In this document: piece after piece, positions 14,720-23,267 of the stretch
Numbering within the stretch: position 1 is the stretch's first letter
Layout of the letters: each line of letters begins with the position of its first letter
Source of the DNA: Desulfococcaceae bacterium HSG8
GTDB lineage: Bacteria; Desulfobacterota; Desulfobacteria; Desulfobacterales; 4be13
DNA length: 35,379 bases
NCBI GenBank assembly: GCA_030378015.1
Contig: JAUCGG010000031.1
Location: 1 to 35,379, forward strand
Direction: 5' to 3'
Notes under the pieces: generated by a model
What the model was told of the DNA's origin: nothing
Database searches by the model: none
What the model saw: only the letters and a program-made list of their open reading frames with translations
Made by a program: the position numbers and the translations under genes

Positions 14720-17131
14720 CTATTTTTCAGGCGACCGGAGTATGGCGGCAGTGTCCACTTCCTCAACATAATACCATTTTAATGAACTCATCTGGTAAAA
14801 TACGATGAGTGAGGATTCCCCGTCACGCTCGGTTTCCCGAAGGCCCGATTCCCCGTTGAGAATTGCTTCTGTTACTTCGCTGACATGGAAAGGCGTCAGA
14901 CTTAGTCCCGGGTCATGGGTATCTTCTTCGACATCCACATCCAACTGGCTTCTGACCACAATCCGTCCTCTTTCATCTAAGAGAAAGCTTTCTATGACCC
15001 CCACGGCTCCCTCCCTTGTGAGGTTATCCTGGATAATATCGCTGAAGGTTACATCCATACCCAGTACACCGTAAAATTCATTCTTTTTATCATAAAGGGA
15101 TATGGCACAGGGCAGCACCAGCCCCAGTCCTTGGATATCCGCGTACGGATTTCCCCACTGCATCCCGTGTTTGTGGGCGCCCAGCTTGTACCAGGGACGG
15201 ATCCGGGGATCGTATTCCGGTGCGTATGATCCTTTGCCGGGATAGGAGTACATAACCCCGGCTTCCAAACCTATAAATGCCCAGCGAATGGGAAGGCCGT
15301 GGACTGTAAGCAGCCGGCGGGCTTCCTCTTCCGTAATCGGTGCGAACCCGGGACGGCTGTTCAGTACGGTTCTGCGGAAATGATGTCTGAGCGGAGCCAG
15401 CCTCCGCATAAGTTTTTTCACATCTTCCCTTCTGACCCCGGGTGATGTTTTCACAACCGGGTATTCGATACTTACAGGGCGTTTATACAGACGTGAATAT
15501 TTCAGATCAGGGGGAGCCTTCGCAGGGATCTGGAAATCCTCCAGCCAGTAGAAATTTTCCTTGTTGGAAGGCGCGTCCTGAATCATATACATGGCATTTT
15601 CAGCCAGACCCGCAGCCAGGTCCTCAAGCCGGAGAAAGTGGCTGTCAATATAATGCGCCTGGGCAGATACAGCGGCCTGCAGTTGGGAAAATCGGTTTTC
15701 CCTGATCTGTGCTATCTTCAGAGCTGCTTTCTCCCGTTGAAGTCCCCAGATCGTGACGGCCGAAGAAATAAGGAGAATCCCCAGGAGCAGGATCAGGGTA
15801 AGCTGACGGTGCTTGCCCATCCAGCGCAGCACTTTCCGGGGAAGATTGTCCGGCAGTTCCGATACTTCATCCCCTCTCAGGTAGCAACGTATATCATCGG
15901 CCATGGCAGTCGTGCTGGGATATCGGTTATGAGGTTCGGTTTCTATGGCTTTATGAATAACAGCTTTCAATTCCGGATCTATTTTCTTATCCGGCAGCAT
16001 ATGTACCACGCGGTTGATATAGCCGCCCTTTGCCCAGTCCATTTTCTGTTTGGCAGTTCCTTTTCGCGCGGGTCTCAGTGTTATCAGTTCGTACAACAAG
16101 GTTCCCATTGAAAAAACGTCACTGGCTGTGCTTACACCGGGGTCCGCGTTAGCCTGTTCAGGGGACATATAGCTCAAGGTGCCTACAACGCCCTCAGGCC
16201 TAGCGGTGATATCTGTTTCTTCTGAGTTGAGCATGCTGCCTGCAAGAATCCTGTTCTGGGATGTGGGAGCCTGCTCGTCATCTTTGAGCATCTTTGCAAT
16301 GCCCCAGTCCATGACATAAACCTCGCCATAATGCCCTACCATTATATTAGCAGGTTTGAGGTCTCGGTGGACCACCCCTTTGCGATGTGCATATGTAATC
16401 CCGTCGCAGGCTTTGAGAAAATGCTCCAAGCGGTTTCTGAGGCTCAGTTCCTGGGGAAGTTTTGCCTTGGGGTTGTCATCATACGCGGCTCTGGCTTTGT
16501 TCATGATTTCAAGCAGGGTTTTGCCCTTGATGAGCTTCATGATGAAGGAGACATTTTTTTCATCACCTTCGGGCGGTTTGACCGTGTAAAGCGGGACAAT
16601 GTTGGGATGGTCCAACTGGGCTGTGATCTGGGCCTCCCGGATAAAAAAGCTCAGCGCTGCTGCTGAAGCCACTTCTTTTTTAAGGACTTTTATTGCTACT
16701 TTACGAAGGAGCTGGGTATCCTTGGCCAGGATCACTTCCCCCATCCCGCCTTTGCCGATTGTTCCCAGTTGCATATAACGCTGTTCGGTTGCGTTGATTG
16801 TGTCAAAAGCATCTTCTGAGAATTCGACAATTGTTAATGTATCCCCCCCGCTGTCAAATTCGATATCCGGTGCGGGGAGGTCGGGAACGCCTTCTGCAAC
16901 AAGAGGTTTGAACTGGGTTACAGAAGTCTGGCTATGGGGAATCCCTGTCTGGGCAGGCTGCTGTGTCCGGGCTGGCTGGCTTATCTGCTTAACCTGCGGG
17001 GCAGGCTGCCGGGGAGGATATACGGTAAAGATATGCTTGCATCTTGAGCATCGGAATTTGGCCCCCTCTGGCTTGATAAGGCTGTCACTGACGTTAAAAG
17101 CGGCCGGACATTTTTCACATTTTATGATCAT
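14720..17131 (-). CDS. Membrane Ser/Thr protein kinase with zinc ribbon and Cache-like sensor
   Basis: The start at 17131 (AAGGA seven bases upstream) gives 803 residues; an upstream ATG would only add translated repeat. Residues 1-35 are an MJ0042-type zinc ribbon (Cys5, Cys8, Cys28, Cys31). A Pro/Gln-rich linker follows. The kinase domain (about 119-420) has GKGGMGEV (126-133), Lys148, HRDLKPAN with Asp257, DWG at 275-277 in place of DFG, and GTLSYMSPEQ. A single transmembrane helix (about 444-464) leads to an outer sensor domain with Cache-like motifs (DPRIRPWYKLG, then YGVLGMDV). It probably senses a small ligand outside the cytoplasm and phosphorylates cytosolic proteins. It lies downstream of the S74 surface-protein gene on the same strand. 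Confidence 0.88.
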   Translation of the reverse strand: MIIKCEKCPAAFNVSDSLIKPEGAKFRCSRCKHIFTVYPPRQPAPQVKQISQPARTQQPAQTGIPHSQTSVTQFKPLVAEGVPDLPAPDIEFDSGGDTLTIVEFSEDAFDTINATEQRYMQLGTIGKGGMGEVILAKDTQLLRKVAIKVLKKEVASAAALSFFIREAQITAQLDHPNIVPLYTVKPPEGDEKNVSFIMKLIKGKTLLEIMNKARAAYDDNPKAKLPQELSLRNRLEHFLKACDGITYAHRKGVVHRDLKPANIMVGHYGEVYVMDWGIAKMLKDDEQAPTSQNRILAGSMLNSEETDITARPEGVVGTLSYMSPEQANADPGVSTASDVFSMGTLLYELITLRPARKGTAKQKMDWAKGGYINRVVHMLPDKKIDPELKAVIHKAIETEPHNRYPSTTAMADDIRCYLRGDEVSELPDNLPRKVLRWMGKHRQLTLILLLGILLISSAVTIWGLQREKAALKIAQIRENRFSQLQAAVSAQAHYIDSHFLRLEDLAAGLAENAMYMIQDAPSNKENFYWLEDFQIPAKAPPDLKYSRLYKRPVSIEYPVVKTSPGVRREDVKKLMRRLAPLRHHFRRTVLNSRPGFAPITEEEARRLLTVHGLPIRWAFIGLEAGVMYSYPGKGSYAPEYDPRIRPWYKLGAHKHGMQWGNPYADIQGLGLVLPCAISLYDKKNEFYGVLGMDVTFSDIIQDNLTREGAVGVIESFLLDERGRIVVRSQLDVDVEEDTHDPGLSLTPFHVSEVTEAILNGESGLRETERDGESSLIVFYQMSSLKWYYVEEVDTAAILRSPEK

Positions 17132-17172
17132 GGGGTAAATCCTTATAAGTGGTCCGTTGTCAGTTGTCAGTT

Positions 17173-17202
17173 GTCCGTGGTCAGTTGCAACTGACCACGG
17201 AC
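17173..17202. repeat. Perfect 30-bp palindrome between surface-protein and kinase genes
   Basis: GTCCGTGGTCAGTTG is followed directly by its exact reverse complement CAACTGACCACGGAC. It lies in the 77-bp gap between the stop of the S74 protein gene (17209) and the kinase start (17131). It shares units with the 7-bp repeats. It might act as an operator, an mRNA processing hairpin or an attenuator; none can be decided from sequence. Confidence 0.7.
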
Positions 17203-17208
17203 ATGTGA

Positions 17209-18618
17209 TCATTTTTCCAATGATCTGATTTTATTTTTCAATTCTTCAACCTGCGTCCGCAGTTCCTTTATCTGGGACTGCTGTTCTTTGATCGCTTCTA
17301 TCAGTACCGGGGCAAGTTTTTCATAAGAAACGGATTTGTAACCGTCATCATCCGTTTTTACGAGTTCAGGGAGAACAGGCTCCAGTTCCTGGGCAATGAG
17401 TCCGATCTGCTCGCCTTCGGAAAACCCCGTGTCCGGATATTCATCGGTTTCCCACTCATATCGAACCCCTTGCAACTGCAATACTTTTTCCAAGGCATTC
17501 TGAATCGGACGGATGTTTTTCTTCCAGCGAATGTCAGAGGCTGACCAGGCATCCCCTGTGGTATAGGCGTCACCGTTCACGTACATGCTGCCGTTCACAT
17601 ACAGGCTGTGATTTTCATAAGCCCGGGTGTTAATGCCGACGCGGCCGTTTACGGACAGGGTATTGCTGTCAAACTCCCCGTAAACCAGCGGATTTGCAGT
17701 ATCTGAATTGGAAACATAGAGTTTGTTTGATTCAAGTTCGTTATATCCTGCCCTGTTCCCGATAAAGACATTGCCTTCCCCGGTGTTATTGTAGCCTGCA
17801 TAGTGACCTATAAATGTGTTATTATTGCCGATGGTGGCGCTGTAACCGCTGTGCTGCCCGATGAAAGTATTGTAACTGCCCGTTGTATTTTTCTTGCCGG
17901 CGCCGTTTCCGATAAAAGTGTTGGAAACCCCTGAGGTGTTATTTTTACCTGATTCCGAACCCACAAAGGCATTGTTTTCGTTTATTGTCAGCACGGGACT
18001 GCCTTCGACTCTGTAGTTGCCGGTGATATTGATATCACCTTTTACGTCCAGTTTGTAATCGGGGATGGTTGTTCCGACCCCGACATTGCCGCTGGTGAAA
18101 TATGCATCACCTTCATCCAGTTCAAACGGGGAAGCCCCCGGGGGGCCGGTATCACCTTTGGGCCCCGGGGGACCCTGAAGCCCTGTATCTCCCTGGAGTC
18201 CCGGATCTCCCTTGTCTCCTGCTTCACCTTTTTCCCCTTTTTCACCCGGATCTCCTTTTTCCCCATTGTCCCCTTTCTGACCCGCGGCAATAATATTCCA
18301 CAGACCCGGGGCAAGCGGCGGTGTCTCAGAGCCTGACGGCACATGGTTCAGTATGCAGACATAGCTTGTGCCGTCGTAGTGAACAGCATCCTGCTTCTGA
18401 TATTCTTTGGCATTCGGATCCCAGTCTCCTTTCCAGACAATGATATAGGACTCAGACTCGCTGTCCCTGACACCTGATGTTACCTGCAGCGCGTGAACCG
18501 CCTCTTTAACATTAACCCTCCCGTCCTTGTCAACATCACCGAGAATTCCTGCTGTCAATGTTCCAGCGCTCCACAATGAAAGCATAATAAATGCTGTGAA
18601 TACAATAGTTTTCTTCAT
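17209..18618 (-). CDS. Secreted collagen-like surface protein with S74 intramolecular chaperone
   Basis: The 469-residue protein starts with a signal peptide (about 1-23). It continues with a dockerin-like calcium motif GDVDKDGRVNVKEAVHALQV (27-46), a carbohydrate-binding-like module (WKGDWDPNAKEYQKQDAVHY, about 62-81, to LAPGLWNI), and about 15 collagen-type G-x-y triplets (114-162). Then come repeats of the type N-T-F-I-G-x-x-A/S-G-Y (about 216-292) as in trimeric adhesin heads. The C-terminus is a peptidase S74 domain with S361-D-I-R-W-K366-K-N, the Ser/Lys spacing used for self-cleavage in phage tailspikes, and a final coiled coil (about 445-469). It is probably a trimeric fibre, released or matured by self-cleavage. 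Confidence 0.85.
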   Translation of the reverse strand: MKKTIVFTAFIMLSLWSAGTLTAGILGDVDKDGRVNVKEAVHALQVTSGVRDSESESYIIVWKGDWDPNAKEYQKQDAVHYDGTSYVCILNHVPSGSETPPLAPGLWNIIAAGQKGDNGEKGDPGEKGEKGEAGDKGDPGLQGDTGLQGPPGPKGDTGPPGASPFELDEGDAYFTSGNVGVGTTIPDYKLDVKGDINITGNYRVEGSPVLTINENNAFVGSESGKNNTSGVSNTFIGNGAGKKNTTGSYNTFIGQHSGYSATIGNNNTFIGHYAGYNNTGEGNVFIGNRAGYNELESNKLYVSNSDTANPLVYGEFDSNTLSVNGRVGINTRAYENHSLYVNGSMYVNGDAYTTGDAWSASDIRWKKNIRPIQNALEKVLQLQGVRYEWETDEYPDTGFSEGEQIGLIAQELEPVLPELVKTDDDGYKSVSYEKLAPVLIEAIKEQQSQIKELRTQVEELKNKIRSLEK

Positions 18619-18706
18619 AAATCCCCCTTGTTTATTTTTTGCATTTCATTACCCTGATTTCTATCCAGTTTAAAGGCTTTGTCAGATTATTTCAACTAAA
18701 AAGTGT

Positions 18707-18751
18707 GTGTTTGGTTTTTAGTGTTTTGGTGTTTGGTGTTTGGTTTTTAGT
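18707..18751. repeat. 7-bp repeats (TGTTTGG/TTTTTAG type)
   Basis: Units TGTTTGG, TTTTTAG, TGTTTTGG, TGTTTGG, TGTTTGG and TTTTTAG follow each other. The complementary type (CCAAACA, CTAAATA, CAAAACA) appears at 19040-19068 on the other side of the inserted element, as though an array had been split by it. The rest of the 18619-19066 gap is non-coding. Confidence 0.55.
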
Positions 18752-18776
18752 CATCCATGATCTGCCGCTCACAACG

Positions 18777-19003
18777 GGCGCATTTACAACTTGGGGGAGT
18801 CCCGGAGGGACTTCTGAAAATAGCCCGGCAATTTATTGCCGGGATGATATCCCCGTTTTTTTCAGTCCCGGAGGGACTGAAAGCTTTTCAGTCGTCCTTC
18901 CGGGACTGTGATGATCAGGAACACTCACCCGGCAATGAATTGCCGGGCTATTTTCAGAAGTCCTCCGGGACTGAAAACACTCCCCCAACTATAAATACGC
19001 CCA
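18777..19003. mobile_element. ~227-bp palindromic element with 9-bp target duplication
   Basis: The ends GGCGCATTTACAACTTGGGG and (reverse complement of right) GGCGTATTTATAGTTGGGGG are inverted. Both arms contain AGTCCCGGAGGGACTTCTGA-type and TAGCCCGGCAATT..ATTGCCGGG modules. The flanks carry a 9-bp direct repeat CTCACAACG (18768-18776 and 19004-19012), as expected for a transposition target duplication. A shorter relative lies at 31473. Non-coding, MITE-like. Confidence 0.7.
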
Positions 19004-19066
19004 CTCACAACGAGGCAGGAAAGCCGGAGCAGATAGCAAAACACCAAACACTAAATACAAAACACA

Positions 19067-21121
19067 TCAAAGGATATCCAGTTCCCAATTCCACATACCG
19101 GGCCTTTTCTTAATTTTCACCTTCTCCGGTATCGGCTCAATGATGTCAATGAAAAGCCGGTATCCCGCTTTACGGAGTTTCTCTTTTTCAGAGCTTATAT
19201 CCAGTTTCCAGTTGGGATATATTCGGACTTCGGAACCGTATTGGCTGACCCATCCCTGCTCTCCTTTGGGACTGGTAAAAGGAACGCCTGTTTTCAGATT
19301 TTCCGGAAAGATACGGGAAATGCACAGGGGCCAGTTTCCTGAAATAACGATCCCCAGGGGCAGGGGGCTTTGTTCCGGCAGTTGCAGGTAATCTTTCCGT
19401 CCCAGTTCCGGGCTGACGACAGCCCCGGAGAATCCGAAGTCCGCGATTGTACGGATAGCCAGTGCATTTGACAAATTGCAAAACGGCCCTGCCCAGAAAT
19501 TCAGATCTTTCGTTGCCCCGAAGAAAGCCATCTGCCAAGGGGCATTCAGGACAAAATCCCGCGCTCCTTTTTTTAAAGCAGAATCAATCAGGGATTTCCA
19601 TTTCTTTTCTTCTTCTGGCCAGATCACCGGGGGAAGCCACCACCATATAAACCGGGAATTGAGAACCGGGAAGCGGGAATTAACGATTTCTGACAGCCAT
19701 ATGCCGGTCTGTTTTTTAAGCTTTGCTTTGCCCGGATTCCTTATTACAGTAAGTTCGGAAGGGATCTGTTTTCTTTTTAACCGGATTCCCCCTTTTTTCG
19801 ATTTCCCGGCATGGAAATCAGAATCAGGCGCCGGGGGCGGGTCCTTGCATTCTCTTTCAAGCCGGGTTAATAATTCATTAAGGGCTTTTTCCCGGCGGTC
19901 CGTCAGGAAGACGGGTGCGCCATTTGATGGCTGTTTCCGGGAAGATAATTTAAGGTTAAACCGACCATTTTTCGGCACATACCTGGTGATTTTCTGAACA
20001 GAGTGCCATGATTCATCCTCATACCCGATGCGCAGGACATCCCCGGGTAAAAGTTCCTCCCTGGGAATCAGGCAGGGATTTTGTTTTTCACCCTTCACCT
20101 TTCCGATGAAAAGTCCGGAGCCGGTCTGAGCGTTTATATTTAAAGGGTTCTGAGGTCTCTGGGGCAAAAAATAATAGTGGGTTCCGGGTCTGCCCAGGGC
20201 CCGGGAAAGAAGCCCCATAGCTGCCTTCTTCATCTGAGGGTCATTTCCCTGATCTCTCAGCATCTGATAGGCTTTGACCGTGTAAAAGACATAATGAGGG
20301 CCCTTTTTGCGGCCTTCGATTTTCCAGACTTTTATTTCAGGTATGGATAAAAGAACTTTTACCAGAACATCCAGGCTCAGATCCTGACAGGAAAAAAATC
20401 TTTTCCCTTTTCGTTCCTTAGTTCCGATTCGGGCATCCTTTCCTTTCCGTTTCCGTGTTGTATCTGCTCTGAAATTTTCTTGGTAAAGCCTTCTGCAAGG
20501 CTGAACGCATCTGCCCCGAAGCCCGCTTTTCCCTCCCATATAGCTGCTCCAGTAACATCTTCCTGAAATCCCGTAGCACAGGGCACCATGCACGAACACT
20601 TCCAGTTCCTGCCCCCGGGGGCAAGCCTGGGCCATTGCCCTGATTTCATCAATATTAAGTTCCCTGGGCAGCACAATCCGATTTACCCCCCGTATTTTCC
20701 TTACCATTTCCAAAGCAGAGGGGAAGCTCACAGCCGCCAGTGTTGACAGATGAATATCACCTGAAAATTCTGTCTGTCTGACCAGTTGCAGAAGGGACAG
20801 GTCCTGGATAATGATGGCATCCGGTTTTACCTGCCGGTTTAACCTGTCCAAAAGCCTTCCAGCGGGATCAAGGTCATCCGGCTTTACCAGGGAATTTAAG
20901 GTTATATAAACTTCCTTCTGTTTTTCATGAGCCAACTGTACCAGGGGTATCAGTTCTTCCACAGAGAAATTTTTGGCCTCCATGCGAGCGGAAAAGCTTT
21001 TCAGCCCGCAATAGATCGCGTCCGCCCCTGCTGCCAGCGCTGACAGAAAAGATGCTTTATTCCCGGCCGGGGCCAGGATCAGGGGGACAGAAGATTCTGT
21101 TATGTTATCCTTTTTATGCAT
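19067..21121 (-). CDS. Peptidase U32-family protein (RNA-modification type)
   Basis: The 684-residue protein has the U32 TIM-barrel core: ILAPAGNKASFLSALAAGAD (15-34), YCGLKSFSAR, and the family signature E-V-F-V-H-G-A-L-C-Y-G-I-S-G-R-C-Y-W-S (174-192). Cys182, Cys189, Cys205 and Cys209 are placed to bind an iron-sulfur cluster, as known for relatives. Although named peptidases, studied members (RlhA, TrhP, UbiU/V) hydroxylate rRNA, tRNA or ubiquinone precursors. The size and C-terminal extension fit the RlhA/YdcP-like long form, but the substrate is not certain. Cytosolic. The start has only a weak ribosome site. No operon partner on this strand. Confidence 0.82.
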   Translation of the reverse strand: MHKKDNITESSVPLILAPAGNKASFLSALAAGADAIYCGLKSFSARMEAKNFSVEELIPLVQLAHEKQKEVYITLNSLVKPDDLDPAGRLLDRLNRQVKPDAIIIQDLSLLQLVRQTEFSGDIHLSTLAAVSFPSALEMVRKIRGVNRIVLPRELNIDEIRAMAQACPRGQELEVFVHGALCYGISGRCYWSSYMGGKSGLRGRCVQPCRRLYQENFRADTTRKRKGKDARIGTKERKGKRFFSCQDLSLDVLVKVLLSIPEIKVWKIEGRKKGPHYVFYTVKAYQMLRDQGNDPQMKKAAMGLLSRALGRPGTHYYFLPQRPQNPLNINAQTGSGLFIGKVKGEKQNPCLIPREELLPGDVLRIGYEDESWHSVQKITRYVPKNGRFNLKLSSRKQPSNGAPVFLTDRREKALNELLTRLERECKDPPPAPDSDFHAGKSKKGGIRLKRKQIPSELTVIRNPGKAKLKKQTGIWLSEIVNSRFPVLNSRFIWWWLPPVIWPEEEKKWKSLIDSALKKGARDFVLNAPWQMAFFGATKDLNFWAGPFCNLSNALAIRTIADFGFSGAVVSPELGRKDYLQLPEQSPLPLGIVISGNWPLCISRIFPENLKTGVPFTSPKGEQGWVSQYGSEVRIYPNWKLDISSEKEKLRKAGYRLFIDIIEPIPEKVKIKKRPGMWNWELDIL

Positions 21122-21178
21122 ATTACGATGTAAATTGATAATTGACTGATTTTAATTGATCATCAGTTATTAGCTATC

Positions 21179-22015
21179 AGTAGATCGAAAACTTCTGCAA
21201 ACAGTGGATTCCGATTTTTATATGAAACTTGCAGTCTGGCATTGCGTAAGGGAACTCCAAATAAATAATATACCCGATTCGGGGAACTGCCCTCTGTTGC
21301 TCGGTTCGGATTGACAAATCCGAACCCGCGGGGGATTTGTCAATCCCCCGCGAGCAGCAACGGGTATTTTATTTATTGGGAAATCCCTAAACTTTTCGAT
21401 CTACTGACTATGAATTGATTGGAATCAGCAGATGGTAAAGATGCTCGCCTATATTGATAAATCCCGAAGTTTGGACAGGGACGCGAAGCCTCCCTTCTGG
21501 ATTCCCGCAAAGCGCGGGAACGAGCATTTCGCGTGTCCCGAAACTTTTCGATCTGCTGAATGCAGAACAATTTGAAAAATTGTTCTGCAGCCGGAAAAAT
21601 TGCACTTTTCAGCTTTTATGAAAGATGCCAATTAATTTTTTGTCTTTAAAAAGCATATTTTTTACTAAAAAGCAAATATTTGTCAGTGCCAGTGTGAATT
21701 ATATTGACTATTGGTAAAAGCATGGCTTATATAGTATTTATATTTAGAAAGTTATAGTTGCTTTTTTTATCTCGTTCAGCAACTTGTAAATTCCCCGGAG
21801 GGATTTCTGTCGTAATGCCCTTTTATCGCAACGGCTTACAGTCTGGCATAGCGTAAGCGGGCGTAGCGAAGCTTATATAGCCCCGGTCTCAGCGGTTTCA
21901 TCATTCGCAAAGGGCCGGGGGATTTTTATCAGGACTTTCATATAAAGATCGGAAAACGGATGTATTCCGGTTTTAACCCGGAATCCACTGGTTGCAAAAG
22001 TTTCCGATCTGCTAA
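21179..22015. repeat. Composite inverted-repeat region built on GATCGGAAACTT motifs
   Basis: The left end TAGATCGAAAACTTCTGCAA followed by CAGTGGATTCCG and TTTTATATGAAA is matched in reverse by 21934-22015 (TTTATATGAAAG, CAGTGGATTCCG, GATCGGAAACTTTTGCAA as complements). Inside, AAACTTTTCGATCTGCTGA-like copies occur at 21389 and 21541, a TGCAGAACAATTT hairpin at 21560, and a CAGTCTGGCAT(T/A)GCGTAAG motif at 21233 and 21839. No coding frame is supported. It is a nest of insertions about 840 bp long between the U32 and DUF4388 genes. Confidence 0.6.
21249..21388. mobile_element. 140-bp element with AGGGATTTCCCAATAAATAA-type ends
   Basis: The left end AGGGAACTCCAAATAAATAA then TATACCCG is matched by the right end, reverse complement AGGGATTTCCCAATAAATAA then AATACCCG. 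The centre holds GGATTGACAAATCC and CGGGGGATTTGTCAATCCCC palindromes. The same ends flank a different interior at 33865-34046, so these are two members of one non-autonomous family. Flanking bases are TA on the left and AA on the right in both copies. Confidence 0.7.
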
Positions 22016-22112
22016 ACTGACAAACAAAGGGATGTCGAAATTGGGAATGCATCCTCGAAATTCACATGTAAAATCCAGGACATAACATTCCGAAGTTCTT
22101 AAAAATCTCGGG

Positions 22113-22904
22113 ATGTGTATTTTCACGGTAAAAATTATGTCATCTATAGCACTAGAGTTTAAGCCCTGTCCTTTTTGCGGAAGGGAAGGGATCATCGTTG
22201 ATTCATGCACTGACGGGGCTTTTGCAGCGCGTTGTCAGTGTGGTGCCATGGGACCCGGAAAAAAAAGTAAAGCAGAGGCAATAACAATCTGGAATACAAG
22301 AGAGCAGGACATGCTTTGGAATCCGTTTCACCTTTCTGCCCGATCTCCAGACGATGAGTTTAATGCTGACTTCAAAGGAAACCTCGGTACATTGGATTTT
22401 GCCACAGTTTTGCAGATGCTGGCTTCGGAAGACAAGAGCGGTATTCTGCATGTGGCCAGACCTCACACAAAAAGTGTTATCTGCCTGAAAAACGGTGATA
22501 TTATCGCTGCAAGCGACAGCGGTGGCCTCAGGCTGGGGCAACTCCTCTACCACAACAGGATGATTTCCCGTAAAAGGCTTTATGATGCGTTGAGGATAGC
22601 CCAGAAAAATAATAAAATGATCGGCGAGGTTTTGCTGACTATGGGGTATGTCACCCGGGACGCGTTAAAAAAAGTTATACACCAGCAGGTTCAGAAAGTT
22701 GTGCTGGAAATTTTCTTTTGGAGAGAGGGATATTTTGAATATAAGGATTGCATGATAAAATTCGATGAGCACATAACACAGTCAATTAATACAATGGAAA
22801 TTATAATGGAATCTGTCCGGCGAATTGATGAATGGAATGAGCGCAAACGAAAAAAGAATCTTATTGCCGAAAAAAAGTTACTCCCACTTCCGGAACATGA
22901 GTGA
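22113..22904 (+). CDS. Lar-type zinc ribbon fused to DUF4388 domain
   Basis: The 263-residue protein begins with a Lar-like zinc ribbon: K-P-C-P-F-C-G (about 18-24), then C-Q-C-G and the typical end EAITIWNTRE (about 55-64). Residues ~86-235 form a DUF4388 (PatA-N-like) domain: FKGNLGTLDFATVLQMLASE, KSGILHV, KNGDIIAAS and the helical second half with GEVLLTMGYVTRDALKKVI. DUF4388 proteins are linked to two-component and gliding/polarity systems, but their activity is unclear. The start is either 22113 or ATG 22137; neither has a strong ribosome site. It lies upstream of the PAS-GrpE/Hsp70 genes on the same strand, separated by 363 bp and a promoter. Confidence 0.75.
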   Translation: MCIFTVKIMSSIALEFKPCPFCGREGIIVDSCTDGAFAARCQCGAMGPGKKSKAEAITIWNTREQDMLWNPFHLSARSPDDEFNADFKGNLGTLDFATVLQMLASEDKSGILHVARPHTKSVICLKNGDIIAASDSGGLRLGQLLYHNRMISRKRLYDALRIAQKNNKMIGEVLLTMGYVTRDALKKVIHQQVQKVVLEIFFWREGYFEYKDCMIKFDEHITQSINTMEIIMESVRRIDEWNERKRKKNLIAEKKLLPLPEHE

Positions 22905-22944
22905 TTTACGATTTATGATTTGTGAGTTACAGAAATCGTAAATC
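22903..22944 (+). repeat. Perfect 12-bp stem hairpin after the DUF4388 gene
   Basis: GATTTACGATTT (22903-22914) pairs exactly with AAATCGTAAATC (22933-22944) across an 18-base loop. The sequence also follows the 7-bp pattern GATTTAC, GATTTAT, GATTTGT. It begins at the stop codon and may end or stabilise the transcript, although no T-run follows. Confidence 0.5.
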
Positions 22945-23164
22945 CCTTCCAACGGTATTTATCATTTCTATAATGTCATTTATCCTTGTTCCGGTACTGC
23001 CGGATGGAATATTGTTTTTTTGAATATTTTCTCTTTGGCAGGAAAAATTTATCCAGCAGCGGAATTATCTATGAATATAAAATATTAGCTACTTTAATAT
23101 TCTGCAATAGCCGGGGCATTATCCATTTATTTTGAGATATCCTGCAACCCGGATACCTTTTCCA
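22945..23164. other. Gene-less stretch before the chaperone operon promoter
   Basis: No coding frame, repeat of note or RNA gene seen. The stretch leads into a consensus promoter at 23165. Confidence 0.4.
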
Positions 23165-23194
23165 TTGACACCCATACGTCTTATAACATATAAT
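23165..23194 (+). promoter_or_regulatory. Consensus sigma70-type promoter for the PAS-GrpE/Hsp70 operon
   Basis: TTGACA (23165-23170) and TATAAT (23189-23194) are both perfect consensus boxes with an 18-base spacer. A transcript would start near 23201, about 67 bp before the PAS-GrpE start at 23268. A vegetative promoter suggests steady expression rather than heat-shock-only control. No CIRCE or sigma32-type box was seen. Confidence 0.72.
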
Positions 23195-23267
23195 TTTTCC
23201 GATTGAAAAGGAACGCTTATCGTTTATTATCAATACCGGCCACTCCCGAGAGTAGGAAATTAATAAA

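Noticed and set aside
21300-21345. TTGACA-like box inside the palindromic element as a promoter
   Set aside because: It is part of a perfect GGATTGACAAATCC palindrome and has no -10 box at a suitable distance before a gene.
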